This document shows, in pieces, positions 46,229 to 56,094 of a DNA stretch of 64,000 nucleotides. The notes under the pieces were generated by a model. It saw only the letters and a list, made by a program, of their open reading frames with translations. It made no database searches and was not told the DNA's origin. The translations under genes and the position numbers were made by a program. This stretch comes from Evernia prunastri (taxonomy: Eukaryota > Ascomycota > Lecanoromycetes > Lecanorales > Parmeliaceae), in contig NKYR01000039.1 of the NCBI GenBank assembly GCA_003184365.1, positions 247,859 through 311,858 on the forward strand. Direction: 5' to 3'. The first letter of the stretch is position 1, and every line of letters starts with the position of its first letter.

Positions 46229-47884
46229 CTATGGACTACTATGATCCATTTGAGCCTTTTTGATTGCTCGGAGCTTAGTCAACTCCCTTGCCTTCCTTGC
46301 AGTAGCTTTAAACCACTTGATCTTCTTGTTCCTGAGTGCATTGTGTGCCCGAGACTCTTTGGTATTTGCCCACTCCAAGGCCTTTTCAGCCTTTTCAACT
46401 TCTGTCTCCTTGCGAGCAGTGACCTTAGACCGAGCCTCATGAGAGTAAATAACACCTCCCTTCTGGATCATCGTATTGGGCTCTGCTTTCCGAGCTGCTC
46501 GGGCCACTGCAGCCTGTTGGACAGCATCTAATTCCCGCTCAGCGAGAAGACCCGAAAGCATCTTCGCTTCTGCCCCACGAATGTACCTGTCAAGTGTCTG
46601 ATCAGATGGATACATATCCCGTAGTTCCTTCCCATATTGTGTGACTTGACGATGAGTGTATGGTGTGAGCCAGTCTTCAAGATCAGGTACCTCTTGCTCT
46701 GGAGTTGTAGGCCTTGTTGGAGAGTCTCTCCGCTGAAACCTAGCCAAGCGATCCAAAACAATAGTGGGATCGTAGGGAATAAGGCCTGTTTTCTGCCATG
46801 CAGATATGATGATTCTTTTCGTGAAAGCTTGATCGTGAATTGCTTGAAAATTGGCCAAAAAATCGATCTTTGTGTAGTCACCGTTGGCCTGACGCATTGC
46901 GGTATCGATTGCTTCAGTATGCCAATGCTTGAATGGCTGAAAAACACCCACATCCAATGGCTGGCATAGGTGTGTAGAGTGTGGGAGTAGACAAAAGGGA
47001 ATAATGTTATTTTCTTCCATATAGCTAAGTACCTCTCTTGTAAGATGACTACCATAGCCATCAAATAGAAGCAATCTCCATGTCCCCACACGCCTGTTCT
47101 TCGTGAAACGATCGAAATGCTTGATCCAGGCCTCACACAGATCATCATTTGCGTACCCAGAGTCGCTAACAGCCCAGAAAGTATCGGGATTGAGGCTTTC
47201 TTGAAACCAGTTGCCAAGGTGCTGTTTTCCAGCCAGAATCAACATCGGGGGAGGCGCATAGCCTGAACCACTGACACACTCAATTGAAGTGATATACTCT
47301 CTATTGTCGGCGTCCGTTTGATAGAGTGGAAGTGTTCTTTCTTCTGTAATGACCCATTGACTCTTTCCAACCCCAATTCGAAAGCCTGTCTCGTCGAAAT
47401 TGTAGGTATCCTCAATTTGTACTCCAAACTCTTGACAAGTCCTCTGAAAACGTTGGAACCAGTCTAGAATAGCCTCTGGCTTGTGCGCATTCTTTCGTTG
47501 GGATGCAAGAGGCTTTTGTTTGCGTATTTTGTACTGAGGATTGCGCTTTAGGAATCGTGAAGGCCAATGACTGCCCACGCGTCTGGGTGGGCCAGGGCGC
47601 TCGCGGAGAATGGAGTTTGCAGCTCTTGTAAGCATTGGACGACGACAAGACATTCCCAATCCATCGAGCCGTTGTATATATTGATGAAGAGCCTGTTCTT
47701 CATGATCTGTAAGGGCGTACGAGTGGCTGTCTTTGGGTGGGATCCCATTGTAGCGATTTAGGAGCTGATCGTAGGGCACATGGTATTCAGCAGCCAATTG
47801 AGTGATTTTAGGCTTTATTCCAGGGACAATAGTGGCTAAGGCCTCTTGAATACGTAATTGAATCACGGCATATGAATCAGGCAT
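46229..47884 (-). CDS. Fot1/pogo transposase (CENP-B HTH, DDE_1)
   Basis: A 551-residue transposase that cuts and pastes its element at TA. It has an N-terminal helix-turn-helix (ITQLAAEYHVPYDQLLNRYNG), then a CENP-B/Tc5-type DNA-binding domain (LTDHEEQALHQYIQRLDGLG; WPSRFLKRNPQY). The DDE catalytic core has the three acidic positions YNFDETGFRIG, LLLFDGYGSHLT and LCQPLDVGVFQPFKHW. A basic coiled C-terminus follows. ATG at 47884; no stops or frameshifts. The ORF lies 60 bp inside one end and 118 bp inside the other. Frames at 46528-47217 and 46241-46531 are shadows. Confidence 0.95.
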   Translation of the reverse strand: MPDSYAVIQLRIQEALATIVPGIKPKITQLAAEYHVPYDQLLNRYNGIPPKDSHSYALTDHEEQALHQYIQRLDGLGMSCRRPMLTRAANSILRERPGPPRRVGSHWPSRFLKRNPQYKIRKQKPLASQRKNAHKPEAILDWFQRFQRTCQEFGVQIEDTYNFDETGFRIGVGKSQWVITEERTLPLYQTDADNREYITSIECVSGSGYAPPPMLILAGKQHLGNWFQESLNPDTFWAVSDSGYANDDLCEAWIKHFDRFTKNRRVGTWRLLLFDGYGSHLTREVLSYMEENNIIPFCLLPHSTHLCQPLDVGVFQPFKHWHTEAIDTAMRQANGDYTKIDFLANFQAIHDQAFTKRIIISAWQKTGLIPYDPTIVLDRLARFQRRDSPTRPTTPEQEVPDLEDWLTPYTHRQVTQYGKELRDMYPSDQTLDRYIRGAEAKMLSGLLAERELDAVQQAAVARAARKAEPNTMIQKGGVIYSHEARSKVTARKETEVEKAEKALEWANTKESRAHNALRNKKIKWFKATARKARELTKLRAIKKAQMDHSSP

Positions 47885-47943
47885 GTTGTGGTTGTGGTAG
47901 ATGGCTGTGGGATGGGTGGGTCAAATATTCAAAAATTTAGGTG

Positions 47944-48002
47944 TTGGGGTGGCATTAGCGTTGGGGTGGCCCATACAAAGTGTAGCGTGTATCCCATACG
48001 GT
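47944..48002. repeat. terminal inverted repeat, right (Fot1/pogo)
   Basis: Exact reverse complement of 46123-46181; followed by TA. Confidence 0.95.
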
Positions 48003-48230
48003 TATCCGTAGACCGAATTGTTTCTTATTAAAATCGAGAAATTGTTAAAATCCTTCTAACATTTCAACGATTTATTTTTATAAAATATTTCTTTGAGATA
48101 AAATGTGTAGACTTATTTTCTTAATAATTCATTAAGCAGAATATTTTTATTTCACGTATTATTCAAGAAGTTATATATTAAATCAGTCTTAAATCTCGAT
48201 TTTTGATCACAGATTCACAAATCCACGATC

Positions 48231-48278
48231 AAAAATCCACGCGAAAGGCACTTCAAGGTACCTTTCGCGTGGATTTTT
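48231..48278. repeat. 18-bp perfect hairpin in outer element
   Basis: Arms 48231-48248 (aaaaatccacgcgaaagg) and 48261-48278 are exact reverse complements around a 12-nt loop. It lies inside the right half of the outer element. Confidence 0.9.
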
Positions 48279-48372
48279 GCCGTGGAAGCCCCGCGACACC
48301 TTTATTCCGCATTAACACTAAAGAAAAATTGATCACAATTCCACGGCAAAAAAAAAGTGGTCTGAAAACCCC

Positions 48373-48640
48373 TATTTCGTCTCCGTTTTGACAAGCTCCG
48401 TTTTGGTTCCGTTTCGGTGAGGTAACATTTGGCCTCCGTTTTGGTGAAGGATTTTTGCCTTCATTTTGGTAAGGAAATTTGATCTCCGTTTCGATAGGCT
48501 CGTTTTGCCTCCGTTTCGGTGAAGAAATTTGGTTCCCCGTCTTGGTGGAGAAAATTGGCCTCCGTCTCAGTGAGAAAAATTGGGCTTCCGTTTTGGTGAG
48601 GTAATACATTGCCTCCGTTTTGGCTTGGTAAGCTCCTTGC
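48373..48640. repeat. TCCGTTTTG minisatellite, block D
   Basis: Continuation of block C after the outer element, with more diverged units (gtttcggtgaagaaattt, cgtctcagtgag) towards its right end. Confidence 0.82.
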
Positions 48641-49080
48641 TCCTTACTGTTTTTGTCCCCGTGATAGGCGCCCCCAAAAGCTCCCACAGATCTCGCTGTC
48701 GCTGATCTGCTAAGTCGATGTTGAGACGTAAAAAGGACGAGTTCCTAATAAGCAGCGATGTTATGCTCCTGGTGGAGATGGCTCATCACTGAATGCTGGG
48801 GTGGATACACTAGGTCACCAAGACCAATGAGCACGGCCTTGCCGCTCAATTCTCAAACGAAGAGAAAGCAAATGAGAGTGTATTGCTCATGACTGATGGC
48901 ACCTGGATGAGCCTGCCATCTCCTCGAACTATCGAACATATCTAAGAGCTCAAAAATTCAACCGCTCTTCCGCCAACATTGTGTAACCATGTTTCCTCAA
49001 CTCCACTACCATGTTTAGGATGACATCGTTGGTATCCCACCAGGACTTCCCCAGCCAGCAAAGTAAAGGCCATGCCAATG
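48641..49080. other. intergenic
   Basis: No gene or repeat seen between the minisatellite and the next gene. Confidence 0.45.
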
Positions 49081-50075
49081 CTAGTAACGCCATTCCCCAG
49101 GAACGTGCAGTCCGTCCTCTCCAGCCTCTTCCCCTTCATACATAAAAGGGGCACCATTTCCTTGCCGTACTTGTGGCGAAGGCGTGAGACCAGGGTGAAG
49201 GTAGGCCTCCTCGCGCGGCACCCATCTGCCGTTTTGGTCTTGACACATCCAAGGTTGATTCCCCGCTAGGCCAAGCGGGTGCCCTGGTCGGAGGGAGTCT
49301 AATGCTATGCGTGGAGACATTGGTTGGGGCTCTTCTGGCTGGCGATGTCGATCTCCTGGAGAATGCCTGTGGTGTGATCGATCCGTGTTGATGTTGATGT
49401 TGTTCGTTATACGGACGCCATCTAAGGATTATCGAATCAGATACAATCACCAGCTCTGTTGTAGAAATACTTGCCTGCAAGGTGTGCTGCATCGGTCTGA
49501 TGTCTATTCAAACCACGATCAAGCACCTTCCGTCCACCAGACGAAGCCTCGGATTGATCTTTGCTCCCGCTTGACGATGTTAACGCAGATTTTGATTTTG
49601 AAGACTCCTTCGTGTTCAATTTCGATGCTTCATTCTTCTCGAGCTGGACACTGATGCTTCTCTTGCCGACACGACGAGGCTTGCTCAAACGCCACCCTGC
49701 CCAGAGGACGACAACAGGAATGAAGATGACGAAAAATATGCTCACGCCTATAATGATCCAGAGTTTGGTCGATCCTGGAAGACCGTCCTTTGGTAAAGGC
49801 TGGCTCGGAGGCGAATGAGTATGGCATGACGCTGCCGGAAAAGAGACAGAGCACGGCGCCGTCATACTTTGCATAGAGCAAGTGTTGTAATCAGAGCCGT
49901 ACCATACTGGGACCTCAATTGTCTGTATGCAACTATCGTCCTGGCGCTTCTGAAGAGATTGAGTGGCAGTAGGAAGTAAGTCTCTGCCTACGGGATACGG
50001 CGAGAAGACAGCATTTGTACCTTGATGGATCACAGTAGCCTGTGAAGCGGTGAGGTTTGAAAGTAGCGTCGACAT
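49081..50075 (-). CDS. single-pass membrane protein 1 (GC-AG intron)
   Basis: Two exons, 50075-49475 and 49421-49081, 313 residues. The intron (49422-49474, 53 nt) has a GCAAGT donor, a rare GC-AG type. Removing it gives a continuous frame (LAG|DGVRITNNININTD onward) to TAG at 49081. Residues 1 to about 100 form a Ser/Thr/Cys ectodomain with a LQKRQDD site (a possible Kex2 cut at about 43-44). One membrane helix spans about 105-127 (KLWIIIGVSIFFVIFIP onward), with a basic stop-transfer. The cytosolic tail is Ser/Lys-rich and ends in a Pro/Gly-rich part. The neighbour at 51099-52377 has the same plan and a similar NNI motif, so they may be distant paralogues. Function unknown; a surface sensor is a guess. 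Confidence 0.7.
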
Positions 50076-50305
50076 GACTTTTGCGAGCCTTGGAAATGCT
50101 GAAAGATGGAGCCTCTTCCTTGTCACCGAGGTTGCCCGGATGGCGGTAATGACCGAGGAAGCATTGAGGCATCACGAGTGATACTTGTCTAAGAAGTATA
50201 GGTGGTTGACTTGACGGCAGTCAACACTCAGTACGCCAGGTGTTGATCCTGCTATGCAGTCTGTCTGCCATCCACACAACACACAGCATATTGCAGTGTT
50301 CAAAA

Positions 50306-50695
50306 ATGAGATTACTCATCTTCACGGCGCTAGGAAGTAACGTACCGATGGGTACACACACGCTGACTTCGCCTGTCGACCAGGCAAAGCCTTACACGCT
50401 GGTCAGATACAGTGAGCCAGTCAAAGATCTAGACAGGTTTCAACTCAGAGGGATGCAGCAAGTGCCATTCCCCTTTCCATGCCTACAACAACTTGTAAAC
50501 AGTATCCATAGAAATCCGATTGGCAGGAAATGGCTTTCTCTAATCCTATTCCTGATGGAGCTCATCCAGCACGGAACCGACGCCCTTGTCCACAGAATTG
50601 TGTCAGAGTATGGGTGTTGTAGACCCGGATTGCTCAGTGCGATCATAATGGATTTTCAAGCATCACCTAAGCACCCAGTTCCCGGATCAAAATAA
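50306..50695 (+). CDS. small hypothetical protein
   Basis: 129 codons from ATG 50306, between the two membrane-protein genes on the opposite strand. A short hydrophobic start (MRLLIFTALG) could be a weak leader. A GTAACG site a few codons in, followed by a CAG about 45 nt later, could be an intron that I cannot prove. No family recognised. Confidence 0.25.
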   Translation: MRLLIFTALGSNVPMGTHTLTSPVDQAKPYTLVRYSEPVKDLDRFQLRGMQQVPFPFPCLQQLVNSIHRNPIGRKWLSLILFLMELIQHGTDALVHRIVSEYGCCRPGLLSAIIMDFQASPKHPVPGSK

Positions 50696-51098
50696 AGACA
50701 TCAGGCCGCACGCTCCTCGAGATTTGACGTGCAAAGCTTTGTTGTGGCTTCTACCCCGTGCCCGTGGCAAAAAACGGTGAGCCTTGTTTGATGCAAGACA
50801 GAGGATTCTCAGATTGAGACATGCTTTTCAAGCACACCAACCGACCAGGACAGAAGGGAGAGAGTCTTTCGAGAGATTTTTCGAAACTCAATGCATAACC
50901 TAGAGTAGATGACCCCCCTGGATACGTCCAAGCAGCTGCCATGTGACCAGGAGATTAGCCACGGCGTTCGTTATCCGCAGTTTCCCGCTCCCTGTAGACG
51001 AAGAGCATCAAGCAGTTCTAGCTCTCTCATTCCCTTGTCGAAAACAGACGTAGCCAGCATCAATCCCTCCCATCCAGCCTCTCGTAATCATCTCACTT
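50696..51098. other. intergenic
   Basis: No gene seen; pyrimidine-rich towards 51098, where the next gene's charged 3' end begins. Confidence 0.45.
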
Positions 51099-52377
51099 TT
51101 ACCTCTCCCTTCTCTCCTCCCTCTCCCGTCTCTCCCGTCTCTCCTCCCTCTCAAGCCTATCACGCTCGCGCCTCTCTTCCCTCTCCAGCCTCTCCCGTTC
51201 ACGTCTTTCTTCCCTTTCCTGTCTCTGCCGCCTGTCCTCTCGCTCCTGTCTATCGCCTGCGCACTCCAGAGTTAGCTTAACTACTCTCAGGTACCATACC
51301 ACGATCACAAGGCTGGTTCTGAGATCGGAAGTACGCGCAACGCAGCCCTTTTAACCCAAAGGCAAGTGTCCAATCAGAAAAGCTTCACTCCAAAATGTTC
51401 CACTCACGTCGATCTTCCTTCTCCTCCCTCCTCCATCGCCCTTCCCGTGCTCCTCGTACCCAAAACCCGCTATCCCCGTGCGTAGGCGTACCAGGCGCAA
51501 ATACTCGTGTCGGGGCCGTGACGAGCTGAAATCCCTCCACGTCCTCTCCATCCTGTGGGAAAGCACCCGGAACACGGAGTGCTCCTTCCCGCCTGTAGGA
51601 TCCCTCGGCTCGACGCATCTCGGTCCGTTTGATCCTACTTAATGGCGAGCTTGCCCTTTCGCGAACGGGGGAACGTGGTGTTCGTCCAGTCTCCACTTTA
51701 CGGGCCCAATCGGCCACATCCGAGAAGCTGGAGGCCTCGGTTTGCGTCGCTGTGAGTGGTCTAGGGCGCGGCGCGGTAGGTTCACCGGGTGTTGTCCTTC
51801 GCGGGGGCTTGCCGCTGTTAGGTTGAGGACTAGAGGGGATATCACGGGTTCCAGAGGCTCGTTGAGCATTTCGCGGTATTCCGGCTGCCGGTGGTGCGGG
51901 ATTTTGCTTTCGTGGAGAGTTCAATACTGGGAGTGGAAGCAAATAGTCATTCGAATTAACATGGATGTTATTATTGATAACGACAGGGCCTCCCGACCGC
52001 CTGTTGGTTACGATATGGTTACCGTGCGCTTGAGTGCTTCCGCAGCGTAAAACGTCCGGCCGCCGTCTCCGGCTTCCTGCATCATCTGCTCCGCTGCTGC
52101 TTCCATCATTACCGCTCGCTCGGCCAGGACGTTGAGGCGGTAAATCTTTTAGAGGCGCTTCTTCACTGCCCGGCGTGCGATTTTGCGAACGGCTTTTCGT
52201 CAGCCAAACAAAGATGAGTTGCGGGTAGAAGAGCAACAGGCAGACGAAGCTGACGGCAAGGATGGTGCCGATCACAATTGCTGCTATCTTACCCCCAGAC
52301 AGGATGCCGGATGACGACTGGCTCGAGGAGAGGTCGTTCAGAGGGGGTTCACTGTTGGCGAATTGCGTAGTCGCCAT
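51099..52377 (-). CDS. single-pass membrane protein 2 with charged C-terminal repeat
   Basis: Two exons, 52377-51408 and 51256-51099, 375 residues. The 151-nt intron has a GTGAGT donor and a GCTAAC branch 23 nt before the CAG acceptor. A short Ser-rich N-terminus leads to one membrane helix at about 30-58 (GGKIAAIVIGTILAVSFV onward). A long disordered cytosolic tail (VVINNNIHVNSND, Pro/Arg-rich) follows. Exon 2 encodes an Arg/Glu repeat, REERRERERLE- and REERRERDRLE-like units, likely a charged helix. The plan resembles WSC-less mid-sized fungal membrane proteins of unknown role. It is tandem with the gene at 49081-50075. Confidence 0.7.
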
Positions 52378-53304
52378 GATGTATTGAGATGCTCATTTGG
52401 GTCTAGACGGGTAGCGGATGGTGTGAAGGCTCCGCAGTGGAGAACGACCGCTGCAGTTCGCGTAGGACATGTGTTAAACTGCGGCCCACATGAAATGTGT
52501 AAAACCAGTGTGTTTACGCGTGTACAGGTGTTGTACGTTGGTACAATAGTTGACATAGTGAGAAAAGCAGGAGCTGCATCCATAGAAGCAGTAACATTGC
52601 ACAGAATCCTGGTTGTAAGAGTCATCCATGTGATTGTCGACTTTGAGATCGTTTCATGTTGTTGGCGAAATAGCATGAGGACACGCCATAGACGATTTTG
52701 TGCTTGCCTGTGCTCTGTGTTGTACTTGATTTCTCTCAACTTTAACACAGAAAGACCTGGAGAGAACTAGAGCTTTGTTGGTAGCTGGTGATGATTCGAT
52801 TCTAGACGGAAGAGGTGTTTAAATGTCCAAGGCCACCAAATTGGGATGCCGTACGCCAAAAGACAGATCAGTCCAGCAGTCTTAGTCATTCGTGCAGTCA
52901 GGATCGTTGTTCAGCAGTCGTCGCATCGCTTTCAACGACTGCTGTCAGACCCTCAACGGGGCCGGTCTCCGTGAGCATTGACCAACAGAGGAGAAAATGA
53001 GCTGAGCGTCTTCCGCATTGGAGACATAGTCCAGTGATAAAACTATTCATCGTTCCCCAGTCCAGGAGTCGGGGAGCCGTTGTGATTTACTACGAACCAC
53101 TTGATTTGTCAATATGCCTGCCACGCTGTCGAGTAACGTTAACAAACATCGGGTGCAACGCTGCATGTTGGATATATATCGGCCCCCACCTACTGGCCAC
53201 GTCAGTGACTCACGAAGTCGATGATTGCTCTATACGAGCATTTTTTCAAGGGTTTCTATCCTCTGTCTCCTGTCTTTTCCCGAATCCAAAGCCCGACTGC
53301 AGCG
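52378..53304. other. intergenic
   Basis: No supported gene between divergent neighbours. Frame 52363-52770 overlaps the promoter of the membrane protein and has no family features. Confidence 0.45.
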
Positions 53305-53913
53305 ATGCCCCCTTTCAAGCTCCAAAGCCTTCCGCGGGAACTCCGCGATCAAGTCTACGATCACCTTTCCAAAGCGGACAAACTGAGCATGCTAAGGACC
53401 TGCCGCTCAATCCACACGGAAGTGGCCCCGATGCTGTACAAAGAGGCCGTCTACACCATCGCGGTCCCCGGTGGTCGAAACCACATAGCAGCCGATTTCA
53501 CACAACCGCATCTCCACAACATCAGACACAAGATCCAAAACCTCGACGTCTACTGGGACCTTCGTGCGGATCATCGTCCTCATGCCTATCACATCACGGC
53601 TTTCCAATCAGCTGCTGCGACGAACCGAAGACTGTGTCGCGCATTCTGCGGATGGGATCCCCCGCTCGCCCGTCTTTTTCTTCGGGATGAGCATCTAGAC
53701 GTCCTGAAGACGCTGGCAGTGTTTGAATCGGTAGAATTTTATCTCCGAGGTGACAGTGACCGCTCCCATGATGCAGGTGATGGACCAGAGTTCAGACGGC
53801 CATTGTACGAAGTGCTGCGGGAAAGGTTTGATCCTACATTTGGAGCTGCACAGATTTACGGAAACGAAGGCGGCAGAAGTCATCGTTTGGTATTTGATCC
53901 GCGAAAGCATTAG
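53305..53913 (+). CDS. F-box-like hypothetical protein
   Basis: 202 residues from ATG 53305 (MPPFKLQSLPRELRDQVYDH), chosen because the F-box-like LPRELRDQVYDHL motif then falls at residues 8-20, as usual. It is followed by LSMLRTCRSIHTEVAPMLYKE, typical of fungal F-box/2EXR-type proteins. An in-frame upstream ATG at 53221 would add 28 residues without homology. The rest has no recognised motif. It is separate in sequence from the F-box-like gene at 41098-41895. Confidence 0.72.
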   Translation: MPPFKLQSLPRELRDQVYDHLSKADKLSMLRTCRSIHTEVAPMLYKEAVYTIAVPGGRNHIAADFTQPHLHNIRHKIQNLDVYWDLRADHRPHAYHITAFQSAAATNRRLCRAFCGWDPPLARLFLRDEHLDVLKTLAVFESVEFYLRGDSDRSHDAGDGPEFRRPLYEVLRERFDPTFGAAQIYGNEGGRSHRLVFDPRKH

Positions 53914-54731
53914 CTGCAGCTCCTACGATGTAGGAGCAAAAGGCTTTAAGTACGGTTGCTTGGACTGGAACTTCCTGGAAATCTCGTGTCGATGCTTGGC
54001 TCCGACATTCAAAAGCCTATATTCAGTTCCTTCTCGCGGGACTTGGCGGTTGCGGCTTCCGAAGTCGTTGTGCAACTGTCAAATTATGATTCAGGCTTGA
54101 GAAGCATGTTTGACTCCACCTTCGTGCTGGAAAGCGCTTCTCGCTTGGCGTCGCTCTGCTTTCTGGCCGTTTCGATCCCCACAGATCCCAAGTACCTCTT
54201 CAGAGCTACCCAGCGCAGGGTTGAAAACACTTCACATCTCATGAGCAAAAGCGAATGGAAGGATGAGCCTTCACGGACTTCAACAGTGAACATGACATCG
54301 GCGAAACGGACCGATTTTGAGATCGCTTCCCACTTAACGGTATCTAGGTACTCCAGCATAAGCTAGCTATCCATTCCCGTATAGAAAGCACAGCCTTGGC
54401 TAGTGGGGGATGAGGGTGGTACAATCAACAAGGTGACCGAATTATTCAGAGGACATGAAAGAAAATTTCAAGCATCGAAATTCACAAGGCGCGATGACAT
54501 AGTTTTCATTTGGTCTATTCTAGAGAATGGGGCTCTGATCAGTAAGATACAACGAAAGTCGATCAGGAGAGGAAGTATTTTGAGCGATGTGATGTGATGT
54601 CTAAAACCCCATCCTATTGTCCAATTGCCTAACAATGCCACTCACCCGCCACCTTATGCAAGACACCCTTAATATACCTATCAATAGATCTGTTGAACAT
54701 GTGGGCCCTGTGATTAATAAGCATCACCGTC
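53914..54731. other. intergenic
   Basis: Open frames on both strands (for example 53956-54366, which lacks an ATG start) without family support. Confidence 0.4.
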
Positions 54732-55664
54732 TTACGTTCTCCTCCTTCGTCTCGATGTTGCGGTATCAGCGCCAGTCGACAGCGGTCCCGGAAGATCGAT
54801 AGATACGGTCCCACTGCCCGTCTCCAGATTTGTCCCATTGTAAATCCTTCGCGGGTATAGCCACCAAGGCACACGACTCCCTCTCGGCTCCATCTTCGCT
54901 GCTTGCCGCAAGAACCGCTCCGCACGCCGACGCAGATTGATTCTGTGAAGCAAGGTGTATGCTCGGTCAATTGCAGCGAGTGCAACTTGGGAGAAGTGAT
55001 AGGCAATAATTGGGTCGTAGTCCCCGGGGGACAGCCAATCAGGGACTACGCTGGTGAGGGTCACTGTGAGGAAGGCGGTGGAGGTTGCTAGAAGGTTTGG
55101 TATGTCAGCCGTTGGCCGGAGTCCCTCTCTGATGCGAAGCACAAAGGCTAGGATGAGGAGGTAGATGTGACGTACGGTACGGTCTATCCAAATTGGTCTC
55201 TTCAGCCGTGATCCAGCCAGTCATAACCTGGAGATCGGAGGTTGCGAAGCCGCCAATCTTGGATCGGCCCTTGATGCATGAGTTCAGCACCTCATCTGCT
55301 ATAAAGCGGATATTGTCCGGGGAGATATCAAAGGTTTGGGGCAAGCGCGGACCGGCTACGTCGACTTGGACCATACATGTACCTAGAAATCATTTAGCAT
55401 ACTGAGCAAGGTCCAAGTACCTTGGCAGAGAGACTGACCGTATGTTTTACTGAACGGTAAGGCGTGTTGTCCAATACCAGTATGGACTGCGTATGTGATT
55501 TCGCTGGTCCCCTTCTCGAGAAGGTCTATAGCTTGGGCGCAGTCACTGCTTTGGGGGAAGGATCCGTAAAATAGCGAGCAGTACGAGTACCCTTGAAGAT
55601 CCTGAAGTGAGTTGGATGAAAGGTTTTGACTTGCCAGAGCTAGGAGCGAAGATGTGAGATTCAT
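54732..55664 (-). CDS. orphan protein, paralogue B of the island-edge pair
   Basis: Three exons, 55664-55439, 55382-55176 and 55087-54732, 262 residues. ATG 55664 opens a leader-like MNLTSSLLALASQNL. The introns (56 and 88 nt) were placed so that the junctions rebuild KTYGTCMVQVDVAGP and NLDRPYPTSTAFLTV, which align with the intronless gene at 2056-2853 (ADVSGP; APRYPDSTAFLTV). PGDYDP, VPWW and the Arg-rich C-terminus are also shared. Length is nearly the same (262 against 265). Probably secreted, judged from the leader and cysteines. Function unknown. Confidence 0.75.
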
Positions 55665-56079
55665 TTTGACCACTTGAATCTGGGATGTACCTGATCAGCG
55701 AGGAGACTAAATGGAGTACCTATCATTTTCGATATGTGGGAAAGGTTGCAGATATAACTGGGGGATTTTGGCAGCGCATATGAAAGTGATTACGAGGGAC
55801 CACGCATAAAGTGAGCTCGATTTGCGATATCCCCTTTGCTGCTTATGGATGCGACACGCGAGACGGTACAAGATATTCGGTTGAACAACATGTTCAATCA
55901 GCGACTTTCTTCCATTTCCCGGCGATTTGTGTCTTGCGTTAAGACGGCAGAGTAGCATGTCTGTATGTCTGAACCGCAATCCACGAACGAAGGCGCCACT
56001 TGCCATCAGTAGCAGTAATCATAGCTTTTCAGTAAAATCCTGAAGGTCGATTCGATTGTTAGTCTGGGTAGAATAACGG
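55665..56079. other. intergenic
   Basis: No gene or repeat identified up to the LINE target-site duplication. Confidence 0.45.
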
Positions 56080-56094
56080 CACCGGTACGGAGAT
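56080..56094. repeat. LINE target-site duplication, left (second LINE)
   Basis: caccggtacggagat, identical to 56623-56637. Confidence 0.9.

Larger units (their letters stand above)
46123..48002 (-). mobile_element. intact Fot1/pogo-type DNA transposon, 1,880 bp
   Basis: 59-bp terminal inverted repeats (46123-46181 and 47944-48002) match perfectly by eye, with TA target duplications at 46121-46122 and 48003-48004. One uninterrupted transposase ORF is on minus. The inner part of each repeat holds two copies of gccaccccaa, likely transposase-binding sites (inference). Perfect ends plus an intact ORF suggest recent, possibly autonomous, activity. Confidence 0.95.
46036..48372. mobile_element. 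outer TA-flanked non-autonomous element, split by Fot1/pogo
   Basis: The ends are imperfect inverted repeats: left ggga-gtttcagaccactc, right (complement) gggg-ttttcagaccactt, both followed by a ttgccgtgga block and a ttgtgatc block. TA flanks both ends (46034-46035 and 48373-48374). Without the inner transposon and its TA duplication the element is about 455 bp, with no ORF, as expected for a Tc1/mariner-type MITE. It lies within the minisatellite (blocks C and D). Confidence 0.8.
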
